NCBI GenBank assembly: GCA_025506515.1
Contig: CM046453.1
Span: 30,241,791-30,305,790 of the forward strand
Origin: Flaveria trinervia
Taxonomy: Eukaryota > Streptophyta > Magnoliopsida > Asterales > Asteraceae
Length of the DNA: 64,000 nucleotides
Reading direction: 5' to 3'
A model generated the notes under the pieces. It was given only the letters and a program-made list of their open reading frames with translations, did not search any database and was not told where the DNA came from. Shown here one piece after another: positions 12,223-23,671 of the stretch (position 1 is its first letter; each line of letters opens with the position of its first letter). The position numbers and the translations under genes were made by a program.

Positions 12223-13023
12223 TGTAAGGTTTAATATAAGGCTAATGCAACCCAAACACCCAAAAGTACCTCCCGCATGCATGCATAAGTGTACTGAAGT
12301 GAAATGCTTCAGAAGTTACACACCAACATCAGAAAACATTCTATGTGTGAAATCTTCCTAAGCCAAGAATAATATCTTCTGAAGGCAAAGATGAAGTCTT
12401 CCAAAGCTTCAGAGACAAAGTCTTCCGAAGCCAACACTTAAAGACAGATTTCTTCTAAAGACTTTTGAACACATGCTTTATCTGATGTACCTTTTTCCAT
12501 AAAGCTGGACTCCTTTCCGCTGCAACTCGATAAGACACCAACTTTACATAAGTTGGTGAAAGGTCCATGCTTTTGTAACTGTACATTAAGGTCTTGAGTC
12601 TGTAACTTTCCACTTTATGTACTTTATCCTTTTTGTAATATATTAGGATGTGAGCTATGGCATGTCATAGTCACTAGTCAAAAGGCAATCTACCTTTTGA
12701 CTCTACATTGATTTTGTTCTCTATATCATGTATCCAGCTGGCCTTCAAAGTATGGCCAGCTGTAGGTTGTAGTATAAGTATCTCTGGTCCTTTGTATCTT
12801 ATACCATTGCTTTTGTAAACACTTGTAAGGAACTAAAGAGCAATATACGTTAACCTTGAAAACTAACTATTTGTGTTGTTCTTGTTCCGTCTCTTATACA
12901 CTAGTGTTTCTTAGTTCTCACATTAATTTGTGTCTAGTTCCCCATTTGACCTGTTAAGTGTTATTCCACACTCTCCTCTTTGTGTTGTTGTGTTGTAAGC
13001 AAGCACCCTTCAACGGTTCTACA
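12223..13023 (+). repeat. Copia-1 3' LTR
   Basis: 801 bp, aligned end to end with 810-1610, ending TTCTACA before CAACA. Differences are mostly transitions, concentrated in the motif-rich left part. It keeps TATAAGTA at 12773-12780. Confidence 0.95.
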
Positions 13024-13028
13024 CAACA

Positions 13029-13341
13029 CAAATATTCAAATAAGATCAAAGAAATAAATTGAGTCACTAAACCTTTACACTAGCCGCACATATACTTGTT
13101 TAGTCGAACTCATGTAAAGAATGTAAAGAGTCTGTTGTTTGGTTATAATATATGACATTACAAGATTCACCTGGGTTTTCTTTTTAAAGACCAAAGATAA
13201 AAGTGCTAAAACAATAAAGTCATTTGTTATCAAAATTGAGAACCAGACTACTCAAAAGGTTAAAAACATTAGATGTTATCAAGTTACTAAATTCAAAAAC
13301 AACACTTTTGATTCTTTTTATGAATCCAAAGGTATTACAAG
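13029..13341 (+). pseudogene. Old copia fragment, integrase part
   Basis: Resumes the fragment cut at 809. From 13139 it reads YDITRFTWVFFLKTKDKSAK, then KVKNIRC (second catalytic region, DNGTEF degraded) and FYESKGIT. It ends at 13341, where a hAT element is inserted; the duplication ATTACAAG (13334-13341) lies in the GIT(R) codons. Confidence 0.8.
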
Positions 13342-14006
13342 TAGGGATGACAATCAAACCCGAAACCTAACGAGAATACTCAAAACCCAAGACATCTAGG
13401 ACGGGTATAAGACTGGGTAAGAAGATATGGGATGAGGTATGGGATTATTTTCATTTTTTTCGTAGTGGGACGGGTATGGGGGCATTTTACCCGACCTGAT
13501 TACCCGATTAACAATACCTTTTACCCTATTATATACCCGAAATTATTTTTAATTTTTAATTTATTGTACTTAATAATTATATTAGAAATAATTATATCTT
13601 TTTATTTTTTAGTCAATATATTTTTACTTACTAATTATATGTAATACAAACTATTAAGTATCTATCATTTTGACCATATGTATCTATAAAGATATTATAA
13701 AACTCTTAAAATTATAAAGTAATACTAGTATCGGAACATAAAAATATTAAAGTTAACAAAAAATATAGTTTAATACATATATAAATTTACCTTCATATAG
13801 TTTAATACCCGATTGGTCTGCCCAACGGGCCAATTTTATAACCTTAGCAATTATACTCGATTACCTACGGGCATACCCGATACCTGACGGGTAAATGCCC
13901 ACTACATACCTCATGGATATTGGGTCAAATATGGGACACACCTTTCTAATCGGGTAGGAGTTGGGATTACCATACCTATCCCAAACCCGCCCTATTGCCA
14001 TGCTTA
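13342..14006 (+). mobile_element. Non-autonomous hAT-type element, 665 bp
   Basis: Begins TAGGGATGACAATCAAACCC and ends with the imperfect inverted complement (GGGCGGGTTTGG read from the other strand, terminal TAAGCATGGCAAT). It is flanked by a perfect 8-bp duplication, ATTACAAG, at 13334-13341 and 14007-14014. Eight-base duplications and TAGGGATGGCAA-type ends are typical of hAT. The interior is AT-rich with repeated ACGGGTA/TACCCG words and has no transposase. Orientation is arbitrary. Confidence 0.92.
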
Positions 14007-14014
14007 ATTACAAG

Positions 14015-14267
14015 ACAATACAATATTGATATAACTCCTTAATAAAATAGAGTTATTGAAATAAGAAACAAGACACTTATAAAGGTTGCAAAGGCCATGT
14101 TATCTTACTCTAAACTTCCTATAATATTCTGAGCCAAAGTATTCAGCACTGCATGCTATGTTCAAAACAGAGTATTGCTAGTTAAGACACACGGGAAAAC
14201 TTCTATGAACTATGGCATAAGAGAAGGCTATTCATTGGCCTTTTAACACCTTTTAGAATACTTACAC
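14015..14267 (+). pseudogene. Old copia fragment, integrase end
   Basis: Picks up the integrase interrupted by the hAT element: RQYNID, then KVAKAMLSYSKLPIIF, FSTACYVQNRVLLVKTHGK and a degraded LWHKRRLFI-like block. Copia sequence stops being recognisable near 14267. Confidence 0.75.
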
Positions 14268-14504
14268 TATGTCAATGCATACGAGAAGATCAATTACCGA
14301 ACACACATGCACATGGTCACATTCCATGCATGCTAACCCATACACATACCGAATACACACACACAACCAAATATATACACACAGCCGAATAAAAACACAT
14401 CAACACACACACAACCACCTAAACAAGCACACGCCCTCGATCACATACACCCAAGGTTACACATAAATTAGTCATCATGTGCAAACCAATCTATATACAT
14501 ACTC
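14268..14504. other. CA-rich stretch, unassigned
   Basis: Rich in ACACAC and ACATAC words, with no codon structure. It is the left flank of Gypsy-1 and continues at 23168. It resembles in composition the T/G-rich transcribed part of the gypsy LTRs read in reverse, but I could not identify it. Confidence 0.3.
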
Positions 14505-14509
14505 ATAAC

Positions 14510-16332
14510 TGTAAGGCCCCGTTCCCGGGACGCTTACAGCTGGGTTCTCATCGCACATAAAACGTATAATTACATTAGTATTTAATAAATCGCAGCGGAA
14601 AACTAAAACAAACTTTCATTTCCTTGTAAATGCTTTTGCATACTAATACAAATCATTACAAAAATCGTTGTTCGCATTACAATGCAAAAACATTAATCAA
14701 AAGAATGCCATCCCAAAAGAGCTGAGTAGTCGCCCGTGCCATCCTCAGCAAACATTACCTGCCAACTGGAAACACATCAAAGTCAGCGTTGCTGAGTGAG
14801 TTCTAGTTTTATAAATAAAACATACTTTACTTTCAGATAAAACCGTTCGTACTTTTACATGATCACACATCATACGTACACATAATAATATCATTATTAT
14901 CTTCCTTCATTCGTTCATCCCTTCTTTCATTACCTTACTTGCGCATCGGACATCATCCTGAACCAATACCATGTGCTACACCCCGGTTAGTCATAGCTAT
15001 CGGGCCGAAGTCAACGAATGACAGCTAAACGTATGCCGCGGTACTAGGAGTAACCGTCAGTCTTAGCTACTGGGCCGAAGTCAACGAATGACAGCTAAAC
15101 ATATGCCACAGTACTAGGGGTGAGCGGTAGAGGTCCTCATTTGGGGTCAATCACCAAGAGGGACCCCGTATCCGATGTGTGCAAGACGTTCATTCGTTCA
15201 TCATGTTCCTCTTCTTTATCTTTCACTTTACGTTACATAATACTTCGTTCATTCATCATAACAAGTAAAGCCACATGAAAGATATTATACATCGCATAAG
15301 GAACATAAACATGCATCAACATCACATCATACATGGCAACATCATTATACATATCATACACACATCATCACCCTCATCATGCCCAACATGCTTTCTAAAA
15401 CCTCGATCGTCATCTTAAAGAAAACTCTTATGGGAACCTTTACATCAACACTTACCTCTGCACTTTCCCCCGAAAGTCAGAAGTTAATCTACACCTTCCT
15501 CGGGTTCAACAGCCCTATTCGGGCGTATGGACCCCTCAGTCGCATGGCCTCCATGCGACTGAACATCATGCGATTGAACTAATACGGATGAACACCTATG
15601 CGAATGAACATCCAGTCGTGCGAATGGACCCTCAGTCGCATGACCCCCATGCGACTGGCCCTCCAGTCGTGCGAATGAACCCCAATCGTGCGAATGGACC
15701 CCAATCGCACCCTAATCGCCCGTATGGCCTCCATTCGGCCTCCAGTCGGTCGCCTAGCCCTAACTGGTGCAGAGTGCAGTTCAACCGACTGCAGCCGAGG
15801 GTTTTCGGCCTCCAACTCATCTAAACCCATTTTAAGCCTAAATTGACCATCCTAAATCTTAGGGATGCATACCATAACATTATTCAAGCGCACAACAAGC
15901 AAGAAATCAAGTCACAATCGCGTCATACACATACACACCCGCATACATACGGGTTTTCACCCAAAAACGGGGGAAAAAGAGTTTTCAGATGTATTCCAGC
16001 CCCAAAATCGTTTGAAAACAAGTAAAAGAGGGGTCCTAGAACTCACCTAAACGAGCACAATGACAAGTGCTTCGACTCGGCTTGCTTCACGACGATTTTG
16101 GCGACCCGAACCGACCCGAACCAACACTTTTCCTCTTTTTCTCCTCTTCTTTCTCTCTTCTCCCTTTATGAAGCTGAAATGTGAGATGTGGGGAGAGTGG
16201 GCTGCCCTCTCCCTACATATATCACCACATTTCCCAACTTTGCTTCGTTGGCGGGTTTGGTCCCTCGACTTTTGGACTTTATTTTCTTTTCTTTCTTCAC
16301 CGGCTTCAAAATAATAATTATCCGGGGTTACA
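14510..16332 (-). repeat. Gypsy-1 3' LTR
   Basis: 1823 bp. Contains a duplicated block of about 60 bp with CCGAAGTCAACGAATGACAG (15003-15120), a CATGCG-type array (15527-15745) and, read on the minus strand, a possible TATA (GATATATGTAGG near 16215) and a donor-like AGGTGAGTTCTAG near 16040. Confidence 0.95.
15527..15745 (-). repeat. CATGCG-type array in Gypsy-1 3' LTR
   Basis: Alternating CATGCGACTG, CAGTCGTGCG, CAGTCGCATG and CCAATCG words. The open frames across it are by-products of the repeat. The partner array in the 5' LTR has extra units. Confidence 0.85.
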
Positions 16333-16347
16333 AGTCCACCCCCTAAA
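16333..16347 (-). other. Gypsy-1 polypurine tract
   Basis: Read on the minus strand, TTTAGGGGGTGGACT lies immediately before the 3' LTR. Confidence 0.85.
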
Positions 16348-16369
16348 TAGGTTTCGTCCCTGAAACCTG

Positions 16370-17709
16370 TTATTCGTCGAACAAACATGGATAATGCTGT
16401 CTCATTTCTTCTTCAGTCTCCCACGTTGACTCGGATCCCTTCCTGTGCTTCCACTGTACACGCACAAGAGGAACCACTTTATTCCTTAGCCTCTTTTCTT
16501 TACGATCGATGATTGCCACCGGTGTTGTCCACGTAATTGAGCCTTTCATCTATTTCAATGTCTTCCAATGGAACAATCATGTCTCATCAGCTATACACTT
16601 TCTCAGATGAGATACATGGAATGTCGAGTGAATCCCACTTAACTCATCTGGCAACTCCAATCTATAGGCCACCTCCCCTACTCGAGCAATGATTCGGAAA
16701 GGGCCTATATATCTTGGGCTCAACTTGCCCCGCTTTCTGAATCTGATAATCCCTTCCAGGTGAGACCTTCAGCATAACCCGGTCACCCACCTGGAACTCA
16801 ATTGGCCTACGTCGCTTATCGGCATACGACTTCTGTCTATCCTTGGCTGCCTTCATGAAGGCTTTAATCTTTTCAAGCTTCTCTATCGTAGCCTCGATTA
16901 CCTCGACGCTCCCCAATTCCTTCTGACCAATATCACCCCAACAAACGGGTGTTCTGCATCTCCTACTGTATAGCATCTCATATGGTGGCATACCAATATG
17001 GCATGATAGCTGTTGTTGTATGAGAATTCAGCTAACGGTAAGTGGTCATCCCAACTTCCACCAAAATCGATCAACATGCCCGGAGCATGTCTTCCAGTGT
17101 CTGAATGGTCCTTTCTGACTGACCATCAGTCTGGGGATGATAAGCCGTGCTAATATGTAACCTCGTCCCCATAGCGTCGTGGAATTTCTTCCAAAATTTA
17201 GATGTAAACCGAGTGTCACGATCAGACACAATAGAAACCGGCACACCATGACGAGCTACAATTTCCTTGATGAACAGATCAGCTAACCTCTCAGATGAAT
17301 ACGTCTCGCGGATCGGTAGAAAATGAGCGCTCTTCGTCAGACGATCAACTATCACCCATATGGCATCATACCCTTTCGGGGTACGCGGCAGCTTCGTAAT
17401 GAAGTCCATGGTGATGTGCTCCCATTCCCATTCCGGTATATCCAAAGGTTGTATCTTCCCATATGGCTTTTGATGCTCTGCCTTCACCTGTAAGCAAGTA
17501 AGGCACTTACTCACATACTCCACCACGTCGCGCTTCATACCCGGCCACCAATAATCTTTCTTCATGTCATGGTACATTTTCGTGGCACCGGGATGAATGG
17601 AGTATCGAGTCTTGTGGGCTTCATCCATTATCTTCACCCGTAGATCCCCAAAACGAGGAATCCACACACGGCCGAATCGAGTTCTAACACCGAGTGTGTT
17701 TTCACCCAA
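16370..17709 (-). pseudogene. Gypsy-1 integrase with C-terminal region
   Basis: Best preserved part. One open stretch, 17709-17071, holds the HHCC zinc finger ([18 protein letters not shown] and CLTCLQVK) and the full DDE triad: [28 protein letters not shown] and [14 protein letters not shown] frameshift near 17060 is followed by 16991-16662 (MPPYEMLYSRRCRTPVCW, KSYADKRRRPIEFQVGDRV) and then [16 protein letters not shown] and VPLVRVQWKHRKG, ending at a stop at 16370-16372. The chromodomain-like end is short. Few lesions; some may be sequencing indels. Confidence 0.92.
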
Positions 17710-17726
17710 TTACCCAACCAGACCTC

Positions 17727-19187
17727 TCATTCTTTCCGAGTTAGATGATCTTCTTTCAATGCCTCATCTTGAAACTCCTTAACTTGATTCATCACATCGG
17801 AGGTCATGATTAATTGATAAGCTTTCACCGAATCGGCTCGGAGCCTCTCTTTTCGGCTAAGGGCGTCCGCCACCACATTAGCTTGCTCGGATGGTATGGA
17901 TCTCGCAATCATAATCCTTTATAAGTTCCAACCATCTTCTCTGCCTCATGTTCAGATCCTTTTGCTCGAAGAAGTACTTCAAGCTCTTATGATCGGTGAT
18001 ATGGTGCACTCGTCCCGTTAGTAGTAGAGATAGTGCCTCCAGATCTTCAATGCAAACACCACGGCTGCTAGCTCCAAGTCATGAGTAGGATAATTGACCT
18101 CATGAACCTTTAACTGTCGAGATGCATAGGCTATAACCTTCCCTCTCTGCATTAACACACACCCCAACCCTGAGTAGGAAGCATCAGAATAAACCACCAA
18201 ATCTTCGCTTCCATCGGGTAACGACAAGAACAGCTTGAGTCAGTCTTGCTTTCAGCTCTTCGAACGCCTTCTCTTGAGCTTGACCCCATACAAACTTCAC
18301 ATCCTTTCGGGTCAACTTAGTTAGTGGAGAAGCAATCTTAGAGAAGTCTTGGATGAATCTTCTATAGTAGCCCGCCAAGCCCAAGAAACTACGGATCTCG
18401 GATGGCGTCTTTGGTCCTTCCATTGCATAACCGCCTCCACCTTCGCCGGGTCACCATAATCCCATCAGGATTCACCACATGACCCAAAAACTGAACTTCG
18501 CGCAACCAGAATGCGCACTTGGAGAATTTAGCATACAGTTCTCCCTTCTCAACGCCTCTAGAACCTCCCGAATGTGACCGGCATGCTCAATCTCGCTCTT
18601 TGAATAAATCAGGATATCATCAATAAACACAATCACTGATTTATCCAACATAGGCCGACACACACGGTTCATCAGATCCAAAAGCAGATGGCGCGTTGGT
18701 CAACCAAAGGACATGACAAGAAACTCGTAATGACCATAACGCGTACGGAAAGTTGTTTTAGGGATCTTGCTCCTTCACCTTCAACTGATGATAACCAGAT
18801 CGAAGATCTATCCTCGAGAACCAACTAGCACCCTGAAGCTGATCGAACAAATCATCTATCCACGGTAAGGGGTAGCGGTTCTTCACTGTCAACTGTTCAG
18901 TTCGCGGTAATCAATGCACATCCTCATACTACCATCCTTCTTCTTTACAAATAGGACCGGAGCACCCCAAGGAGAGATATCGGTCTAATGAACCCCTTAT
19001 CAAGCAGCTCTCGCAGTTGCTCCATCAACTCTTTCATCTCGGTTGGAGCCAATCGATACGGTGCCTTGGCAACAGGTTGGGCACCCGGTATCAGATCAAT
19101 CTGAAATTCAATTTCTCTATCAGGTGGCACTCCTGATAAGTCTTCTGGGAACACGTCTGGAAAGTCACACACAACCGGTACATCGGC
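17727..19187 (-). pseudogene. Gypsy-1 reverse transcriptase and RNase H
   Basis: RT starts with [20 protein letters not shown] (19172 down) and [20 protein letters not shown]; the middle is broken near 18960-18690. The catalytic box is intact in [19 protein letters not shown] (FIDD, near 18630). RNase H follows: [20 protein letters not shown] (18200), [20 protein letters not shown] and [12 protein letters not shown] (17875). Four or five frameshifts separate the pieces. Confidence 0.92.
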
Positions 19188-19700
19188 TAGTTGTGGTGTG
19201 GTGTATCCACATCCTTTACATAAACCAAGTAGGCGCTACATCCACGCCTCATACACTTTCCCGCCACCGCCATTGAGATCACCTTCGGAATCGTAGTAAC
19301 CCGATCACCATAAACCGTTACCAAACTTCCGTCAGGCGCTGTCAACCGAACCATCTTCTTGCGACACACAATGTTCGCCTCGAAATCTGCCAACCAATCC
19401 ATCCCAAGAACCAAATCGAAACACCCAAGGTCATCACAAACGGTCTAACAGGAAACTTGTGACCCTCAAGTTCCACATCACAATTCTCTATCATCTCAGA
19501 AATCCTGGTAGACTTACCTATGGCAGTTTCTACATCAAAGGGCGCATCAACACGTCTACTACTAACAGGCAGCTTAGCACAGAAAGCAGCAGAAATAAAA
19601 CTCTTACTAGCACCGAATCAAATAACACAGAAGCTAAAGTCTGGTTCACTAGAAACGTACCGGACACAACGTCAGGGTCCGTCCTAGCCTCCTCTGTGTC
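19188..19700 (-). pseudogene. Gypsy-1 aspartic protease
   Basis: A FDSGAS-type active site is readable near 19615 (DSG triplet). The downstream VLGMDWLADFEANIVCRKK (19414 down) is the usual retropepsin C-terminal block. A frameshift lies between them. Confidence 0.85.
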
Positions 19701-20957
19701 ATGGTGAACGCCCTGGCGCTCGCCCTCGGTCCATCACTTCCCGTCTTCTTTACCCCTGAACCCTCAGTCCTCGACTTCTTACAATCTCTGCTCATATGAC
19801 CAGTTTCCCCACAGTTAAAACATTTGCTCGACATGCAATCCTTCGCCATATGCCCTGTCTTCCCACACTTGAAGCACAAGTTTGACCCAAACCTACATTC
19901 CCCGCTGTGCTCCCTTCCACACTTGCCACACCTTTTCGACCCCGCACTTGATGTGACCACACGACGTTCATCCACCGTGCCTTTTTGTTACCCATCGGGG
20001 CATCACCCCGACCAAACCGTTCCCGTTCCAGTTCCGATCACCACCACCCTTCTTACTTGCTTCAGTCACCACCACCTCCCGCTCATCATACAGCCTCCCT
20101 GCCAAATCAACCGCTGACCTAAACGTGCTTGGCCGGGCGGCGATCATATGCCGGCGAACATCCACGGTAAACCCTGAATGTACCTCTTGATTTTCCGAGA
20201 CAGAGGCGTCACCTGATCAGGCACAAGCCGTGCCATTTCATTAAACTTGGTGGTATACTGCTGGTGTGTCATGGTTCCAGCCTCCAACTGTAAAAACTCC
20301 CTTTCCAACTTATCCATTTCCCGATGAGGACAAAACTCCTCAATCACAACCTTCTCAGCTCAGGCCATTTCATTTTCCAATGGCCCTACTACCCTCAGCT
20401 TGGACAATGTTGTCCCACCAGCACAGAGCTGAATCCACAAAAGAGTGGGTAGCAAACTTCACCTTTTGGTCCTCTCGACACTCGCTGATATCGAGAACAG
20501 CTTCCATTCCCTCACCCACCGGTGAGCGGCTGCAGCGGTGCCGTTTCCATCAAAAGTAGGGGCTTGCATCTCATAAAAGCCCCATAATTACATCCTCATG
20601 CCGTTTCATGCACAGGCTCTTCCTCCTCCTCATCATCATCAGATAGAACCGTTTCCGGCTCTGGTTGTTCCCGTTCCCCAGAGGATCTGTTTCTTTCTTT
20701 CCTTTCCCCTTCTCGTACAGCTTTAATAACTTCGGTCACCACAGACGGTAAGATGTCTGCATGACCTGATGGACTTCTTCTACAACAGCCTCTTTTACTG
20801 AGGCTCTCAGATTGGCGCTTTCGTCGCCACCCTCCGGATGAGGGGTCTCTGGTTCTTCATGAACCACCCTCTCAACTCTGGGTCTCCCTCTCTTGGGTCG
20901 CGGTTCAACACCGTGACCTCCACCCCTAGAAGCTTTCGAAGATCTACCTCCGGCCAT
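19649..20957 (-). pseudogene. Gypsy-1 gag with three zinc knuckles
   Basis: ATG at 20957 gives MAGGRSSKASRGGGHG, a basic N-terminus. Pieces of the retrotransposon gag domain follow (EREFLQLEAGTMTHQQYTTK near 20290, STFRSAVDLAGRLYDER near 20110). The nucleocapsid has three Cys/His motifs: CGKCGREHSGEC (CX2CX3HX3C), CFKCGKTGHMAKDC and CFNCGETGHMSRDC (both CX2CX4HX4C), about 19935-19795. The frame is interrupted between 20736 and 20350 and at about 20150. Confidence 0.9.
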
Positions 20958-21288
20958 CACACGCACACTGAAAGATTCAAACACCAACACGGTCATTCAA
21001 GGAAAAACTCAGTTTATGTCAAGTATAGTAAGTCCCTAATTACAGTGGCCAGTTGTGATTAGCCACTTACTTTACTCTTCATACCCCAAGTATTACCTGT
21101 CCTGACTACATCAGTATTTAAATCTACATATAACACATAACACATACCATGCGCACATAAAACCGGTTAACTTAACGAAAATACCTGATGGCACGCAGCT
21201 ACTCAGATTGGCATCCCATTCCTTTCCGTCCCATTCTCAGTTTAAGATTAGGTTTATTCTGAAAATTTACCCATTTCACTTAAACTTT

Positions 21289-21301
21289 GGCTCTGATACC
21301 A
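21289..21301 (-). other. Gypsy-1 primer-binding site
   Basis: Minus strand TGGTATCAGAGCC, a 13-base match to initiator-Met tRNA, three bases from the 5' LTR. Confidence 0.9.
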
Positions 21302-21304
21302 ACT

Positions 21305-23167
21305 TGTAAGGCCCCGTTCCCGGGACGCTTACAGCTGGGTTCTCATCGCACATAAAACGTATAATTACATTAGTATTTAATAAATCGCAGCGGAAAACTA
21401 AAACAAACTTTCATTTCCTGTAAATGCTTTTGCATACTAATACAACATTCATTACAAAAATCGTTTGTTCGCATTACAATGCAAAAACATTAATCAAAAG
21501 AATGCCATCCCAAAAGAGCTGAGTAGTCGCCCGTGCCATCCTCAGCAAACATTCTGCCAACTGGAAACACATCAAAGTCAGCGTTGCTGAGTGAGTTCTA
21601 GTTTTATAAATAAAACATACTTTACTTTCATATAAAACCGTTCGTACTTTTACATGATCACACATCATACGTACACATAAATAATATCATTATTATCTTC
21701 CTTCATTCGTTCATCCTTCTTTCATTACCTTACTTGCGCATCGGACATCATCCCGAACCAATACCATGTGCTACACCCCGGTTAGTCATAGCTACCGGGC
21801 CGCCGAAGTCAACGAATGACAGCTAAACGTATGTGCCGGTACTAGGAGTAACCGTCAGTCTTAGCTACTGGGCCGAAGTCAACGAATGACAGCTAAACGT
21901 ATGCCACAGTACTAGGGTGAGCGGTAGAGGTCCTACATTTGGGGTCAATCACCAAGAGGGACCCCGTATCCGATGTGTGCAAGACGTTCATTCGTTCATC
22001 ATGTTCCTCTTCCTTTATCTTTCACTTTACGTTACATAATACTTCGTTCATTCATCATAACAAGTAAAGCCACATGAAAGATATTATACATCGCATAAGG
22101 AACATAAACATGCATCAACATCACATCATACATGGCAACATCATCATACATACAATCATCCCATCATCACCCTCATCATGCCCAACATGCTTTCTAAAAC
22201 CTCGATCGTCATCTTAAAGAAAACTCTTATGGGAACCTTTACATCAACACTTACATCTGCACTTTCCCCCGAAAGTCAGAAGTTAATCTACACCTTCCTC
22301 GGGTTCAACAGCCCTATTCGGGCGTATGGACACCCCTCAGTCGCATTGCGTCCATGCGACTGAACATTATGCGACTGAACATCATGCGATTGAACTAATA
22401 CGGATGAACACCTATGCGAATGAACATCCAGTCGTGCGAATGGACCCTCAGTCGCATGACCCCCATGCGAATGGACCCTCAGTCGCATGACCCCCATGCG
22501 AATGGCCCTCCAGTCGTGCGAATGAACCCCAATCGTGCGAATGGACCCCAATCGCACCCTAATCGGCCGTATGGCCTCCATTCGGCCTCCAGTCGGTCGC
22601 CTAGCCCTAACTGGTGCAGAGTGCAGTTCAACCCGACTGCTGCCGAGGGTTTTCGGCCTCCAAACTCATCTAAACCCATTTTAAGCCTAAATTGACCATC
22701 CTAAACCTTAGGGATGCATACCATAACATTATTCAAGCGCAACCAAGCAAGAAATCAAGTCACAATCGCGTCATACACATACACACCCGCATACATACGG
22801 GTTTTCACCCAAAACACGAAAAAGAGTTTTCAGATGTATTCCAGCCCCAAAATCGTTTGAAAACAAGTAAAATAGGGGTCCTAGAACTCACCTAAACGAG
22901 CACAATGACAAGAGCTTCGACTCGGCTTGCTTCACGACGATTTTGGCGACCCGAACCAACACTTTTCCTCTTTTTCCCTCCTCTTCTTTCTCTCTTATCC
23001 CTTTATGAAGCTGAAATGTGGATGTGGGGAGAGTGGGCTGCCCTCTCCCTACATATATCACCACATTTCCCAACTTTGCTTCGTTGGCGGGTTGGTCCCT
23101 CGACTTTTGGACTTTATTTTCTTTTCTTTCTTCACCGGCTTCAAAATAAAATTATCCGGGTGTTACA
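21305..23167 (-). repeat. Gypsy-1 5' LTR
   Basis: 1863 bp, 40 bp longer than its partner mainly because of extra units in the CATGCG array. Read on the minus strand, a splice-acceptor-like CCAGTTGGCAG lies near 21560 and a donor-like AGGTGAGTTCTAG near 22880. Confidence 0.95.
22328..22590 (-). repeat. CATGCG-type array in Gypsy-1 5' LTR
   Basis: Same array as 15527-15745 but with an added unit of about 31 bp (centred near 22470) and an added short unit near 22370. These gains separate two LTRs that were identical at insertion. Confidence 0.85.
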
Positions 23168-23171
23168 TAAC

Positions 23172-23671
23172 CGTAATCAACACATGTAACAACATGTACT
23201 GAAAAGAAAAACTAGTAAGAATTGCACAAACCTAGCCGAGAGAGACATCGAGGGCTGTCTTTCGTGAAGGACTATATCAAGTAATAAAGTACTAAACAAC
23301 CATGAATCAGCACATCTGTATCTATTGCTAATCTAAAGATATGCTAATTCACTACATATGTAGACAAGAATAATAGTGCTAAAGAGTAGTGAGGATATCA
23401 ATACTCTACAACTAGTGATCTTCTATTTTTCCAATTCTTGTTTATGCTTTACATTGTTTTGTAACTAAGAGTATTACATGTTCATGGAATACCATAATGT
23501 GTAGATCAATGGCCGGAACATGCCATTGATTGTAAACCTAGAATAGATGGTCAAGATTTGTTCTAGTGTTTAGCTTTTATAGTATAAATACCTCATGTTT
23601 GTATATTTTTTAGGTTAGATATTTGTCCACTTGTTTTCCTATTTTTGCATTACATAACCAGTGAATCTAAG
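23172..23671. other. Unassigned sequence between Gypsy-1 and the first solo LTR
   Basis: No coding pattern. A TATA-like AGTATAAATACC lies near 23580, with AT-rich sequence around it, so this may be part of an old LTR or promoter; it continues after the solo LTR at 26020. I cannot identify it further. Confidence 0.3.

Larger units (their letters stand above)
810..13023 (+). mobile_element. Copia-1: complete Ty1/copia LTR retrotransposon with a third ORF
   Basis: A 12.2-kb element with two 801-bp LTRs that begin TGTAAGG and end in CA. It is flanked by the perfect target duplication CAACA (805-809 and 13024-13028). Order: LTR, initiator-Met primer site, gag, protease, integrase, reverse transcriptase, RNase H, a motif-rich spacer, a third ORF, polypurine tract, LTR. 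Integrase before reverse transcriptase fixes it as Ty1/copia. The length, long gag linker and post-pol ORF recall the SIRE/Maximus lineage, but lineage is inferred. By eye the first 300 or so LTR bases differ at about 30 places, so it is an old copy and all ORFs are broken. Confidence 0.95.
14510..23167 (-). mobile_element. Gypsy-1: complete Ty3/gypsy LTR retrotransposon, minus strand
   Basis: An 8.66-kb element. LTRs at 14510-16332 (3') and 21305-23167 (5') start TGTAAC and end TTACA in element sense and are nearly identical apart from small indels and repeat-number changes, so it is young. TAAC flanks both sides (14506-14509 and 23168-23171); a 5-bp ATAAC duplication would hold if the terminal A is shared. 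The order gag, protease, RT, RNase H, integrase fixes it as Ty3/gypsy. The C-terminal VPLVRVQWKHRKG block suggests a chromovirus (Tekay/Del-like), which is inference. Confidence 0.95.

Noticed and set aside
14268..14504. His/Thr-rich frame from CA repeats
   Set aside because: Low-complexity translation without start context or homology.
15579..15830. Open frames on both strands across the Gypsy-1 LTR array
   Set aside because: They arise from CATGCG-type repeats; the same frames recur in the other LTRs and match no protein pattern.
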